Positions 11,455 through 23,755 are shown, numbered from the stretch's first letter. The stretch is DNA of 64,000 bases from Aquilaria yunnanensis (GCA_039654915.1 JBDJPA010000011.1:1054001-1118000), one strand, 5' to 3'. The notes: a model not told the origin generated them from the letters alone. Numbers and translations are program-made.

Positions 11455-12040
11455 GCCGCCGCTTTAGAGCAAATTTCCGGCCACCATTAGCGGCTGCTCT
11501 TGATTAGCCACTTACATGGTTTGATTCCGATCTTCCTTCTCTTTAACTTTTCCCAAAAAACTATCTTCAAATTCTTTATAGATTTTGTTATATTTTGAAT
11601 TAAAGTTTAATATCCTTACCATTTCTTTTGTGTTTTTGGGTTATATATTTATTTTCTGGGTATGATTCTTTAGAGAAAGTTGTTCACGAGGTCGAGATGA
11701 GTTGATACCCTCCCTCGGTGAACCAGATCCATCGGTGACGGCCTCGCTGGAAAAAAATTCCGGCCACCGTCGACAATGGCTCTCGAGCATGTGATCATAT
11801 GGTTTGCCTCTAATTTTGGTCCTCTTTAATTTTTTCCAAAGCACTATCTTCAAATTTCTTTTAGATTTTTATATATCTTGAGTTAAAGTTCTACCATTTT
11901 AACTTTTTTTAATGTTTTTTGTCCTAGATTGATTTTCTGGTATGGTCTTTTGACCAATGTTGTTCACGGAGTGAAGCTGATGTGACGACCTCCTTCGACG
12001 GTGATGGTTTCGCCACCCAGCACAGATGCCGGCGACATCA
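11455..12040. repeat. Imperfect tandem duplication (~290-bp unit) in CACTA-1
   Basis: Two adjacent segments, about 11455-11760 and 11765-12040, share a diverged but collinear order of landmarks. These are TTCCGGCCACC, a TTTAATTTTTCCAAA-type stretch, ACTATCTTCAAATT, AGATTTT-TATATTTTGAATTAAAGTT, GATTTTCTGGGTATG-TCTTT, and GTTGTTCACG followed by a GA-rich stretch and a GGTGACGGC/GGTGATGG block. They look like a tandemly doubled captured segment or internal body repeat. No open frame spans them. Confidence 0.6.
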
Positions 12041-12284
12041 GAAAAACATGTTGACCTCTGAATATTAGAACAGGCCTTAAGAACAAAAATTAAATTGTAG
12101 ATTTGAATTGATGAAAAAGTTTAAAAGTTGGATTTGAATTCAAAATTGAATAGGAATTTGAACTGGGATTCTTTTTTTGATATTTTAATTTAAATATTAT
12201 GTATTTTATTTTTTTTAAACAAAATGTTTCCAACGGCTCCTCATTGGAAACTACTTTGCTTTTTTTTTTTCAAATTTTAACATG

Positions 12285-12600
12285 ATTAGCCATTGGTAAA
12301 TTTATCGATGAGTGTGCACGTTGGTATTTACCAATGTGCTTGTATGTTGGTAATTACCAATATGCATGCATGTTGGTAATTTATTTGCACATTGGAAAAC
12401 ATTGCTGCTATATGACCGTTAATAATTACCAATGTGCCTATTCCCAACGTGCATGCGTTGGAAATTATCAATGCGGACGTTGGTAATTTTTTTTCCAACG
12501 AAAGGTTTACTAATTCGTATTTACCAACGGCTATGTGTTGGGAATTCAAAATTACCAACGCATAACCGTTGGAAATGTGCATTGGTAAATGCCAAAATTT
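12285..12600. repeat. CACTA-1 right subterminal array
   Basis: Mirror of the left array: repeated TTACCAA(C/T)G and C(G/A)TTGGTAA motifs up to the right TIR. Variants with T for C (CACGTTGG to CATGTTGG) are frequent. They fit deamination of methylated CpG. Confidence 0.8.
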
Positions 12601-12611
12601 TAGTAGTGTAC

Positions 12612-12908
12612 GGACACAAAAATTAGAGCCGATTTTGATAACCGGTCCAATTACTGCTCCTAAATTCATCTCCCTCCCTCCACTTTGATCGATCATTTTT
12701 CATTGACCAAGGGTTTTCCCTCTCTTCCCTTCTACTAAAATTCCCCACCCAAACCCAACACGAGAGGGGCCCCTATTCTGTTAACTCGCCTAAACCGAAC
12801 TTTTCGCCAAGTTGTCCATATTGTGCTATTGGGGTCACGGTCTTAACCTTGTGTATTAACAAGTATATAGTTGTCCTTATTTAATTAATTTGGACTTATA
12901 CCATGAAC
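12612..12908. other. Spacer between the two CACTA elements
   Basis: About 300 bp without an open frame. The first ~60 bp resemble the sequence left of CACTA-1 (see 4548-4619). The rest is unremarkable and pyrimidine-rich. Confidence 0.4.
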
Positions 12909-12929
12909 TGGCATTACTAGAAAAACCGC

Positions 12930-13735
12930 ATTTAGCAACGGTCATTAGCGACGGCCAGCCATCGCTAAACATGAATTAGAGACAGCAAACCGTCGCTAAA
13001 AGGCCCGTCGCTAATTCACTCGCCGCTAATTTTCTAGCGACGGTTACCGTCGCTAATTAGCGACAGCTAAACATCGCAACACAGGCCGTCACTAATTTTT
13101 CAGTAACGGTGTCTGCCGGCGCGTTAGCGACGCGTAGCCGTCGGTACTTAGTGACGCTTAACCGTCGCTAGTTAGTGACTCCTAGCCGTCGCTAGTTAGT
13201 GACCCTTCACCGTCGCTAGTTAGTGACGCATAGCCGTCGCTAGTTAGTGACGCTTCACCATCGCTAATTTGGGTAGTTAGTGACTCACGTACGTTGCTAG
13301 TTAGTGACTCACGTACGTCGCTATTTTGTGACACTTGCCGTCCCTAAATACTACATACAATTTTATTCCCTTAACCTCTACCATATTTGTCCATTCTATA
13401 CAATGCAAACACAAAACTTGTTTGTCATTAGTGACGCGTGGCCATCGCTAGTTAGTGACGCGTGGTCGTTGCTAGTTAGTAACGATTAACCGTCGCTAGT
13501 TAGTGACGCGTGGCCGTCGCTAGTTAGTGACGATTAACCGTCGCTAGTTAGTGACGCGTGGCCGTCCTAGTTAGTGACGTATAGATGTCGCTAGTTAGTG
13601 ACACGTGGCCGTCGCTAGTTAATGACGTATAGCCATCGCTAGTTAGTGACGATTAACCGTTGCTAGTTAGTGACGTATAGCCGTCGCTAGTTAGTGACGT
13701 ATAGCCGTCGCTAGTTAGTGACGCGTTGGAAAAAA
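12930..13735. repeat. CACTA-2 left subterminal array (GTTAGTGACG / CCGTCGCTA)
   Basis: From 12940 to 13730 a roughly 25- to 30-bp unit recurs, typically CCGTCGCTAGTTAGTGACG followed by a variable GCGTGG, TATAG or ATTAAC. The core TTAGCGACGG and complement occur tens of times. It is interrupted by an unrelated piece at about 13340-13425. Units at 13440-13730 are nearly tandem. Such arrays are binding sites for the TNPA-type protein in En/Spm. Confidence 0.85.
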
Positions 13736-13966
13736 ATTTAAACACCAATCCTCTCCTGTATACGTATCCATTCCATACCACCCAGACTTAAAACTTGTTC
13801 CCAGACATACAATGTTATGTTAAAGATGTCCAAAAATCATAAACATACTAATTCATATTGTTGCATACATATAGTATGACAAGTTACAGATGGAATCTCT
13901 ACAATGTTAATAATTATAGTCAAGCAAGTTAATGGGATATAATTCAACCCTAATGACAAACAGTAC
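13736..13966. other. Spacer between left array and TNPA-like gene
   Basis: Short AT-rich stretch, probably 3' UTR of the minus-strand TNPA-like gene. No separate feature is seen. Confidence 0.4.
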
Positions 13967-15704
13967 CTAAGCATTAGACTCTGGAGCAGCTGGCGGATTC
14001 TTCCCAATTGCTTGCCATATGGATGCCATCTGATCCTGGTGTCTGCGCTCCATCTATGCTAACTGATCCTGATACTGACTCTCCATCTGTGCAGTACGTC
14101 TATCCATGTCCTTTTGTACCTGTGACTGCAACTGGCTCATTCTTTGGGACTCTTTCCTCCACCCGACGGTCAACCTCATTCTGAAATTGGGATGTCTGAG
14201 TGAATGATATTGGTGCACTAGACCCATCACCGTAGTATGAACGACGACGATGACCAGGCACCAAATGACTCTCAGAACCCATTCCTGTGATGCGGCCCTT
14301 ATTTTTCCCCCCAACAATCTCAGCAAACAGCAATGCCTCATCGAACTCAGTGTTGCCGTTTGACCGCTGTGTTATTTCCTCTACCTCTGCAAGATATTGA
14401 GCCTGTATAATGCTCCATTTTAATCAAGTAAGCAACAATAGTATATGGTTAATATCTTTTTAAGCACTATCTAATAGGTCATTCATACTGACCTCAAAAT
14501 TTTCCATCTTCTTATTCACCTTCTTTCCATCTTTCTTTGTGTAGCACTTGTTCCATGGTTTGAAGAAGCTCGGATCATTTTTCTCCGGATCAGCCTCCTT
14601 CTGCATGGTAATAAGCAAACATGCTTTGTTAGGTACCTACTTATTGTGACAAAATTCAATTAACTCAAAATATGATTTTTCTTACCATCTTCAGCCTATG
14701 TCCTGAAATTGAGACTCTACCTCCACCATAATTTGCCATCTCTTCACTTGATGCACTTCTAATCTGGCTCATCCTAGATGACATATCCTTGAATTCAGGT
14801 GAAGCCCACCAAGCTTCAAGTGCCTCTAATGTGTCTGTCATCATCCAGTTCACCTTTTCTTTTCGCTTCGTCGGATCTTTCTCTTGTCTTATTTTTTCAT
14901 ATGACTGCATCAAGCGCCTCTTTCCCTATTTGCAGAAAATTGAAAATATCCGATTATGATCAGAAGGGTCCCATAAACATTTAGTCTGAAAATTATCAAC
15001 AAAGTCAATGAAAGTTTGCTTTTATATAATAATTGCAATAACTTTTAATTAACTTATGAACCTAGAAGACGCTAAACCATTGGTCAACAGCACCGGCAAT
15101 GGTAGCCTCCTCCCATGACCTATACAGTCCATGAAAATGACCCTTGATGCAATGAGCAATCTGGTCCTGCGCAGCGTATGGAACGAAGCTACAGAATGAA
15201 AACAACAATCAATATTGTTAATAACCAGTGCATAAAGAATAAAATAACTTAACAAAAGGAGGTTTAATAATTACCATACCATGTATCAGCATAAGGTGAT
15301 ATATGAATACGACGGGATAACATGCCGCCAGATCGGTCGGGGCTCAAAGAATCCATGCCACCATCCAAGGAGTCTGGCTGATCAAATGACTCATGGGAGC
15401 CACCTTTAGGCAATCTACTCTCAATTGGCGTACCACCACGCCGACTTGAGTGCAATGATCTTGAGGCTCCACGGCCCATTGACACACCTATGTCCGGTAC
15501 AATCGTTTCGACTGGAGGTGATGGTCCAAGTATACCACGAGTAATATCGTCAACCGTACGACTCGATGGCTGCTTCCCTCTACTACTGCTCGTTGCTCTA
15601 AGGCCAATAGCATTTGCAAAGTCTTTCACCAGACTCTTCTTTGGCAGTCCCCGCCTCCTATAGTGGTGGGATGGAGTACCCTCACCGTCTTCTCTTTTAG
15701 CCAT
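13967..15704 (-). pseudogene. TNPA-like plant transposase (Ptta/En/Spm, Transposase_24 type), split by introns
   Basis: The ATG at 15704 begins MAKREDGEGTPSHHYRRRG, an exon running to about 15264. Further exon-like pieces on the same strand lie at about 15190-15065 (contains HCIKGHFHGLYRSWEEA), 14930-14690 (KRKEKVNWMMTDTLEALEAWW...), 14600-14500 and 14400-13967, the last ending at a TAG at 13967. The order and motifs match the second transposase gene of CACTA elements, which binds subterminal repeats. A frame change near 14160 and an in-frame stop near 14054 break the last exon. It lies between the left array and TNP2, the usual arrangement. Intron borders are approximate. Confidence 0.7.
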
Positions 15705-15875
15705 TACACAATACTGAAACAATTGTTATAAGCATTACAAAATTTAGACTGTATAATTCAGAATTGTTCTTCTACATACTGGTTATAGACATGGTCTCTA
15801 TTATAACAAACTTATTTAGAAAACATAAATTACAAATTTTCAGTTTATAAAAAACTCTAGTTTTGGACTACAATG

Positions 15876-18800
15876 TTAAACATCATCAGTATCATCTTCT
15901 TCATCTTCATTTTCTAAATCATCGAGTTCAACATCACTCTCCTCATCATCCTCCGTGCTTCCTGTGTCTTCATCCTCTGTCTCATATTCTTCCATCACAT
16001 CATTAGTTTCACATATCTCATCATCAACAGTGTCACCCACATTTATATCACCTAGATTGTAAATTGGGTCATCTTCAATCACTTGTGGAAGCCGCTCCCC
16101 AACTTCTTCTTGAAAAGCCTCAGTATCTTCAGTTATTTCATAATTGACAATACGTCTTAGCTTTATCTTAACAACTGCCCACCAACCAACCTTCTCTTTT
16201 GGCTTACTTGGGTAAGGGATGTAATACACTTGATCCGCTTGCGAAGCAAGAATAAATGGATCATACTTAGGGTACCTCCGGTTGCAAAGTACTTCAACAA
16301 TTCTATATTGTTTATGATTACATGTCACACGTTCTGGTGTCGTGTCAAACCAGTCACACCTAAATAGCACAACATTCTTATGAGGCATTCCAGGGTACTC
16401 CAGTTGAATGATTTCTTGAACTACTCCATAGAACTCAGTCTCAACATTATTGGCTGATCCAGTGCATTTTATGCACACCCCACTGTTATACGTTGATTTC
16501 CCCTCACCCCATGCAACAGTCCAAAACTTATATCCATTTACGAAAAATACGGGCCAGGACTCAACTCGACGTGAAGGCCCACAGGCTACATCCCATAGCA
16601 TTTGAGTTACTTCGCCATTAGCACTGTCACTAACCTACAGGATTTAAAACAAAGTTGTGAGAGTCATTTGTGTACTTTATGGTGATATCTAAGTAACACG
16701 ACTTACATAATTTTGTAGCCATGTTGGGAAATCCTTCTCAATTCTCTCATCAACTTGTAAGTCAGATATGTTTGGTGTCATCAGATGCAAGAATTGGACA
16801 AACTTTCTGTTCTCAACTCACAAGATAATGTGGTAATAAGTTAATAATTTAGTAAACCTATGAATATAACTGATCAAAATATATGCAGTTACTACTTACG
16901 TGATATATGGTTTTTATCTCATCACAATTGAGAAGGATATACAATGTTGCAGCTTGAAGCTCCATATCATTCAAGAACCGATACTTTGACTGTCCATGTG
17001 GACGTCGAGGATATATGAATATTTTCCACAATGTTCCATCTTGTGGAACTTGCCCACCATCATCATTCCTTGGGACCCTATTACCCATTCGGGGAATGTG
17101 GGACTTAAAATAGTAAGAGCAAAAAGTTGATGTCTCCTCGATCAAGTAGGCATTGCATATCGACCCTTCAACACGGGCCTTATTCGAGACTCTATGCTTA
17201 AGATTCCCTAAACACCTGCTTATTACAGAGCGTGTTATGAAGTATAGAAACTGAACTAATTTCGATATTATTAAATAAAAGCTTATCGCTCAAACGTGAA
17301 CATCCAACGATACTGAACAGGTCCACCAATTAATGCTTCATATGCCAAGTGGACAGGTAAATGTTCCATTGAGTCGAAGAAGGTAGGTGGGAAAATCTTC
17401 TCCAACTTGCATAGTATAATTGGGATGCTACTTCGTAGTGCCTGGAGGGCATCAACATGTAATTCAGGTAAGCAAAGATCCCGAAAGAATTGGCTCAATT
17501 TAGTTAATGGTTTCTATATGTTCTCCGGGAGTGCCTGAAACACTAGGGGAAGTAAGCGTTGCATAAATACATGACAATCATGACTTTTCATTCCAAACAT
17601 TCTTGTCGAGCTATTGTCGATACACCTGTTGAAGTTTGAGGCGTACCCATCTGGAAGTTTGAGGGACTTTACCCACATTAACACATCAGACCTTTGCGAT
17701 GCGGTCAGTGTGAATGCAGCCTTAGGTTTGAATACACCCCCACCTTCTAAGTCAATCACATTCAAGTCTGGACGCTTACACAATATCTACATATCTCTAC
17801 GTGTCTTGACATTGTCTTTCATTTTATTCTTCATATCCATGACAGTGTTGAATATATTTTCAAAGACATTCTTTTCAATATGCATGATATCAAGGTTATG
17901 TCGGAGGAGGTTTGTTCTCCAATAAGGTAATGCCCAAAAGATGCTACGCTTTGTCCAATTGTGTGTTTCCCCATAACCTGGCATCTTGCATATGTTACCA
18001 GTTTCAATGACTAATGGCAACTGAGACACAAGAGACCAAATTTCATCCCCTGTTAGTCGCTCAGGAGGGGCGAACTTCTCCAGTTTCCCTTTTGTAAAAG
18101 AAACTCTATTTCTTCTATAAGGGTGTTCAATATCCAATAACTGACGGTGGCAATCAAAAAATGATGTTTTTCGGCCGTGCTGCAGTGTAAAGGCCTTTGA
18201 CTTTTCCATGCATATGGGACATGAAAGTCTACCATGAGTCATCCACCCGGATAACATGCCATAGCCTGGGAAGTCACTAACAGTCCACATGAGTGCCGCT
18301 CGAAGGCGAAAGTTTTGCTTAAGTGAGACGTCCCATGTTTCAACTCCGTCATCCCATAAAAGCTTCAACTCTTCTATTAACGGCTGTAGGTAGACATCAA
18401 TTTTTTGCCTTGGACTACGTGGTCCTGGTATCATGGAGGTTAGAAACATATATGGACGCTTCATGCACATCCATGGTGGTAGGTTATATGGAGTCATTAT
18501 CACAGGCCAGCAAGAGTACTGCCGCCCAGAGGGTCCAAATGGATTGAACCCATCAGAACACAGTCCAAGTCGAACATTTCGAGGCTCTGCTGCAAACCAA
18601 GGGTATGTCCTGTCAAAATGCCTCCATGCTTCAGCATCAGAAGGATGTTTGAGTACATTTGCGGTGGATGCATGTACCTTATGCCATCGCATGTGCTCTG
18701 CTGTAGCATTCGAGGCATATAGTCGTTGAAGTCTAGGTATTAGTGGAAGGTGATGCATGGTCTTCAATGCTTGATCTTTTCCCACTTTACCATTTCTTGG

Positions 18801-19330
18801 CTTATAACGTGGAGCATGACAGAATTTGCAACTAATGGCAGCTTGGTCACTTTTCCAATACAGCATGTAATCGTTGACACAAACATCAATTTTTATATGT
18901 GATAGACCCAAACGGGAAACCAATTTTTTTGTCTCGTACCATGTACTCGGCATATTGCTGTCTCTTGGCTGAGTATCCCTCATCAACTTCGCAATGCCAT
19001 CATAACATCCCACGGACATATTGTATTCAGATTTCAGATTGAGCAAATGAACTGCAGCTGAGAGTTTGGAATGTTTTCACATCCATCCCACAATGGTCTT
19101 GATGCTGCATCAAGGACGTCATAGAAACGTCGGGCTTCAGCATTCGGCTCCTCCTCCACCTCAACATCGATGGAAGGGTGATTAGGACCTACAGCATCAA
19201 ACACCATTCTTTCGAACTGGTTAACCGAAGAACAATTATCTTCGTAATGCTCATGAAACTGGTAAGGCTGAGGCAGACCCCCTAAATTAACAGTTTCACC
19301 ATGAGATGTCCAATTGGTGTACATCGGCAT
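15876..19330 (-). pseudogene. TNP2-like CACTA transposase (transposase-associated, Transposase_21, DUF4218, DUF4216)
   Basis: Starting at 19330 the minus strand encodes an N-terminal region, then the TNP2 catalytic block (19046-17787), with motifs LGLCSDGFNPFG, PPWMCMKRPY and HNLDIMHIEKNVFENI. DUF4218 follows (17783-17283, then an exon after an intron at about 17280-17217, to 16900). The DUF4216 region (16601-15876) is the C-terminal part, ending in a very acidic tail. Defects are a one-base frameshift near 19060 and in-frame TAG codons near 17785 and 17512. In En/Spm this protein binds the TIR and catalyses excision. It is same-strand with, and upstream of, the TNPA-like gene. Confidence 0.85.
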
Positions 19331-21333
19331 GAACCCCCACTTATACAGATGAAGCCTTACGTCGTAACAAGATCTAAATTGAAGGTTCTAACATTTCCGG
19401 CATGGGCATCTAATTTGCTCCCCATTCATGAACTAAACATTAGCACATGCGAAGCTTATAAACTATTCCACTCCCCTACTCCACTCCTCCGTAAAACCTT
19501 CCTTCTCTCGGATGTAACGTTTACTGTACATCCAAGTCTGTTCGTTTTCCATTCTCTTACAGTCCAAGTACACTACCGTAATTGTATATTCGTTGAACCC
19601 TTATTAATTCTGCTAATGTCAAACTATATGCATCAGAACATGCCAAAAAATATAAATCAATTGTCTAACTTCACGTAACTAATAATTATCACTCAACAAC
19701 TAAGTACACAGAGATGGAGTACACATATATAGATAAGATTAACGTTGTATATGTTTAACTATGATCATCAAGTAGTTTTCTCATGGGATTAAGCAAAAAT
19801 AGTTGAATAGCATCCATACTGTACATCCTTATTAACTCCTTTTCACAACATATTACACCACAGTAATGAAAGTAATTATTAGAGTTGGTATTGTGTGAAT
19901 GGGAATAACTATCGTTCATGTTTACATCTGCAAAATGTTAAATGAATAAAACAATAAAATTAAAATAAAGTCACTTACGCTGTGTATCAATTTTTACTTA
20001 AACTTATGTGATTAAGGACTGGAGTTCAAGTTCGAAGTTTGTCGATTTGGATTCATTATTGAAACCCATCAATTATATAGATGTTGAATAGCATCCATAT
20101 TGTACAATCTTATTATTCCTTTTAATAACATATCGCACCATAGTAATGAAAGTAATTATAAGAGTGGGTATTATGTTAATGGGAATATCCATGGTTTCCA
20201 TATGTTGAGGTTCTTCTTATGTTAAATGAATAAAAAAATAAAAATCAACTAAAGTCACTTACGTTGGTTATACATTTTTACTTGAACTTTTATGATTAAG
20301 GACTGGAGTACTTCAATTCCTAAGTTTGTTGATTTGGATTCGTTATTGATACCCATCAATTATATAGATGTTGATTTTGTGGTGGATGCTTGCTTTTCCA
20401 ACTACCCGATACTAGAATTCTTAACCTTTGCGTTATTCTATTTCAGACGTCTCTCTGTCTTCCTACAGTCCATCATTTGAATGTTGGTAAACGAAATTTT
20501 AACTTTTTGTTGTTATTACCAAATAGTGTATCTGTTTATTATGAAAACTTAATTTAATCTAACCAGATCGTTGCAGTTTCCCTTTTTTTTGTTAAATTAT
20601 ATTCTAATACTTTAATTTCTTTAGCAAAACTGGAACGTACCTGTTGACATTTTTACATATTCTATCAATACTGACAACACAAACAATAATTTTATTTCAC
20701 ACTTCAATCATGCCTTACATGGTAGCATTAAATGATCAGTCAAGCATGCTATGAAATGATTCTATAATTTTTATACATCAAATTGTTGTAAATTCAAATC
20801 AATTCAATCATTTTTTAACACGAACATTTAACAATATTTGTTAACTCTCTACCCAAACAAGAGGGGTACTCCTACATCTACTATTTGATGTACATGTGAT
20901 CGAAACTAGCAAACTATACATTTCATCACTCTGACAAAAAAATAAAGAGACTTACAGTTGGTATTAGATATACAAGAAGCAACAATTTTTTGTATGTTCT
21001 GTCCAAAACCACCTTGTAGAGCAAAGATCCCACGTTGCTACAATTCACTGCAACAATTGCAGTTAAGTAATCAACATATGCTGAACATTTACTTGCTTAA
21101 TTCACAAAAAGGTATCCGAAGGACGGAAGGCACATTACCTTACTTCTCAAAAGAGAGTTAACAACAATATGTGCAATGCATGGCTCCCTAGGCATCTACT
21201 AAAGTTGCTGTACAGCCTTTAATTAAACCTACATTCAATGATTCCAAATTTAATTTTCATATTATTCGTTGTAAGTCAATGAATTTGGGCTGACCACAGA
21301 AAATACTCCATATGATAAAGAATATATATTTAC
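19331..21333. other. AT-rich CACTA-2 body without genes
   Basis: No supportable coding region. It holds the tandem repeat described separately (19800-20370) and short open frames without recognisable content. The part from about 20930 to 21333 would hold the third exon of the captured MYB gene, but no DIKNYWN-type sequence is present. Confidence 0.5.
19800..20370. repeat. Two-copy tandem repeat, ~283-bp period
   Basis: The motif GTTGAATAGCATCCATA occurs at about 19802 and again at about 20085. Between them the order of sub-blocks is repeated: ACCA-AGTAATGAAAGTAATTAT; AATGGGAATA; AAAGTCACTTACG; GATTAAGGACTGGAGT; CCCATCAATTATATAGATGTTG. The copies differ at roughly one base in eight by eye. 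It lies inside CACTA-2 and encodes nothing obvious. Confidence 0.75.
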
Positions 21334-21880
21334 CTGCTACCAATGTTTGTATAGAGGGTGTAAATAATCCTGGCTTCTTCATCAGTGAATTCTCCATGTT
21401 TAAGGTTGGGTCTGAGATAGTTTAGCCATCTGAGTCTGCAACTTTTCCCACATCTTTTAAGACCTAATTAATCAGATAATTAAAGAAAAATAATTTTTAA
21501 AGTCATCTTCAAAATATATTTGGTGCACACCATGTAGGTAGAAAAGAGAACCAATTGAAAAGATCCAAAAGAAAAAAAAAAAGATAAGACATTAATTAAG
21601 AACCTTCCGTGATTATGCAATCATTCAAACCCACTACACATGGTTTCTTTTATTATAACAACAAATTAAACCAGGAAAAACAAAAGGTAGCTAAAAAGCA
21701 ATAAAATTAGTGGGTTGATTATGTTAAAAATAAGCAATAATTACCAGCTTTTTGAGGAAAAGCAATCCAATTCCCTCCAGTTAAATTTTTCTCTATGTAC
21801 TCCTTAAGCTTTGCATCTTCTTCTGCGGACCATGGTCTTTTCTTCACATTGGCCTTATCACAGCAAGGAGCTCTTCCCAT
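21334..21880 (-). pseudogene. Captured R2R3-MYB gene fragment: exons 1 and 2 only
   Basis: The ATG at 21880 opens [18 protein letters not shown], the conserved N terminus of R2R3-MYB factors. Exon 1 (21880-21745, 136 nt) covers most of the R2 repeat including GGNWI. After an intron with GT/AG borders, exon 2 (21463-21334, 130 nt, a standard MYB exon-2 length) reads [19 protein letters not shown] and the start of R3. A good donor follows at 21333, but exon 3 is missing. The GGNWIA-PQKAGLKRC pattern resembles the RAX/MYB36 group. There are no internal stops, yet several conserved residues are changed. It lies inside CACTA-2 and opposite in strand to the next captured fragments, so I read it as a transposon-captured piece. 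Confidence 0.8.
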
Positions 21881-21902
21881 CTCTCTCTCTCTCTCTCTCT
21901 CT
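21881..21902. repeat. (CT)11 microsatellite, 5' UTR of captured MYB
   Basis: A pure CT run touches the MYB start codon on its upstream side; on the coding strand it is (AG)n. Pyrimidine/purine runs are common in plant leaders, so it probably travelled with the captured exon. Confidence 0.85.
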
Positions 21903-23200
21903 TCTTTTTCTCTCTAGCTCCTTATTGTCTAGAACATCATCTAATAATGACGAGCTAAGTTAGATCTTCTCAGAAACCAAGATATTTATTATGTTATTCT
22001 CATTATTTTTTCTAACATCTACAACTTGTATTCTGAATATAAATGAAGTCCTAAAAAATGAAGATAAATTTAAAAAAATATCATTTGGCCGGGTTGGTTT
22101 TTAATATTTTATTTGTTTTTTAAAACATTAATATTTTCCACGACTTTTTCTGAATTTATCTAAAAATACTTACTTATTACATCCTCAAACTTGCTCAAAA
22201 ATTATGTGGGAAGAAACATAATAAACTATTATGTGCTAATTACAATAACTAGGACAAGAGAGAAGTTGCCTATCACATATTAATTAATTGGGCCAACAGA
22301 GACTCTTTCCCTTTCTTGGTCTTTGTTTTCTTCTCTCTTTCTAACAGACTAAAAAGAATCCAAAGTCGTCTACCCTAGAAATCAGAAGGCAAGTTTGCTT
22401 TGAAAATGATAGGCCTCTATTTCTATAATCTATCTCTAGGTACTGCCCATTTCCTAGCGCCTGCTTGTTGATTAATTAACATTGTCAACATGGATAATTT
22501 GGACACCCATCTAATGCATGTATATTATATGTTATCAAGATACTAAGCTTGTCATATAATTGTATCTTAATGCGACTGGTAGATGGTTAGAAATGTAAAG
22601 GTTGAGGTCAATTCGAGGATCTTCTAAATTAATATATACACTATTTAGCTCTCTATCTCTCGAACCAGCAAGCAGCACCCAACTCTGCCATCCTCCATCA
22701 ATCATTATTGCACTTGTATCTCTATATCCATGAATATATTTCATTGATTATGTACTTCCCATCTTTTTAGCATCCAGATTCTAGCTCCTTCCCCATAAAT
22801 TTGAATCCCTTTTTGCTCGACCCGTGTTAGTGATTGTCGTTGTTTTGGGGTCCTGCTACATTTGCCCTCAGTTTTTATAAAAAGCTTAGCTTTATTAATT
22901 AGATTCCTGAATTTTTTGTTGGTGGGTGGTCAAGAATGTGTGAGGCTTTATTCTTTGCCGCCCGTCTGTGGGCACCTGTTGATTATTTTGGAGATGCAAC
23001 CGTGATTTCAGGGATGGATCTCTTTCTGGAAACTTGCCTTGGCTACTAATGGGGCATGTTTTTGCAGTAATTTTCATTTAATGAATTTGGTATTTTAGTT
23101 TAAAATAGTTTAAACTTTGTAAAGTTTTCAGCTTGCTGAGATTTTCAGCTTAGGTCAGTGGATGGTAGTTCAGTTATTATGTAACACGGGTGAGTGAGCT
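21903..23200. other. Captured upstream DNA between MYB and kinase fragments
   Basis: About 1.3 kb without an open frame I can support. It lies between the divergent MYB (minus) and kinase (plus) start codons, so it probably contains upstream sequence of both. Near 22890-23060 a TGTTGGTGGGTGG...GGTGATTTC-like, less AT-rich stretch could be an untranslated kinase leader. Confidence 0.4.
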
Positions 23201-23331
23201 ATGGGATCTACAAATGGGTTTCACTCTACTGAAGAATTCGATTTGGAATCCAAGTGGTTGATGGATCCTAAGCTGTTCTTTGTTGGGCCAAAGATTGGAG
23301 AAGGTGCACACGCCAAAGTAGACAAGGGAAA
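23201..23331 (+). pseudogene. Captured first coding exon of a Raf-like (ATN1-type) protein kinase
   Basis: The frame from the ATG at 23201 reads MGSTNGFHSTEEFDLESKW and then FVGPKIGEGAHAKV, the glycine-rich loop of a kinase. It ends at a GTAAGT donor at 23332. This matches the N terminus of plant Raf-like kinases of the ATN1/group-C sort. No further kinase exons follow; the next exon downstream belongs to another gene. The tyrosine expected after AKV is aspartate here. It is one exon of a host gene and cannot encode an active kinase. Confidence 0.65.
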
Positions 23332-23755
23332 GTAAGTCGATTTGGGTTCTGTTGCTTCACTGATTCAACATATTGTTTGCTGTGAGGCTAAAGTCAAAAC
23401 TTCATTTTCTGGGCATTTCACTTGTTCCCCTGGTCAGTTTTTGAAAGAGTTAAGCTTTAATGTAGATGTGTGAGCCTCCATCTGGATATTGACTAAAATC
23501 TAAAGTTTGACAGTAAGGAAACTTTCAGTTTCTTGTGACTGTGTTCGTATGTACCTAAACCGTTTATCTGTGTTGTATCTTTTCTTTTTTCCTTTGAGAA
23601 AAAAACCAATGTTCTTCCATTCTCTGTAAAGTGTAACTCAGTGACTGTTCCTAGAGCCTTGGCTTCCTTCAGACCCCGCTGCATTGCACTCATACTTAGT
23701 TTTATTTTTACTTTTATTTTTCTTTAAAGAATGATAAATTATGTTGCACTTGCAG

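Larger units (their letters stand above)
4620..12608. mobile_element. CACTA-1: non-autonomous En/Spm-type DNA transposon hosting a LINE
   Basis: The left end starts CACTACTAAAA at 4620 and the right end finishes TTTTAGTAGTG at 12608, giving an ~11-bp terminal inverted repeat. The flanking 3-bp target duplication is TAC at 4617-4619 and TAC at 12609-12611, the 3-bp size typical of this superfamily. Both ends carry dense inverted copies of TTACCAACG (4640-5056 and about 12285-12600), the presumed TnpA-type binding sites. No transposase lies inside. Removing the LINE leaves about 2.1 kb, so it depends on transposase supplied in trans. Boundaries are well supported by the TIR and TSD. Confidence 0.9.

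Noticed and set aside
12930..13735. Centromere-like or other satellite DNA
   Set aside because: The array is bounded by a TIR and mirrored at the other end of one element, so it is a subterminal array.
21334..21880. A functional MYB gene
   Set aside because: The third exon with the end of R3 and the activation region is missing, and it lies inside CACTA-2.
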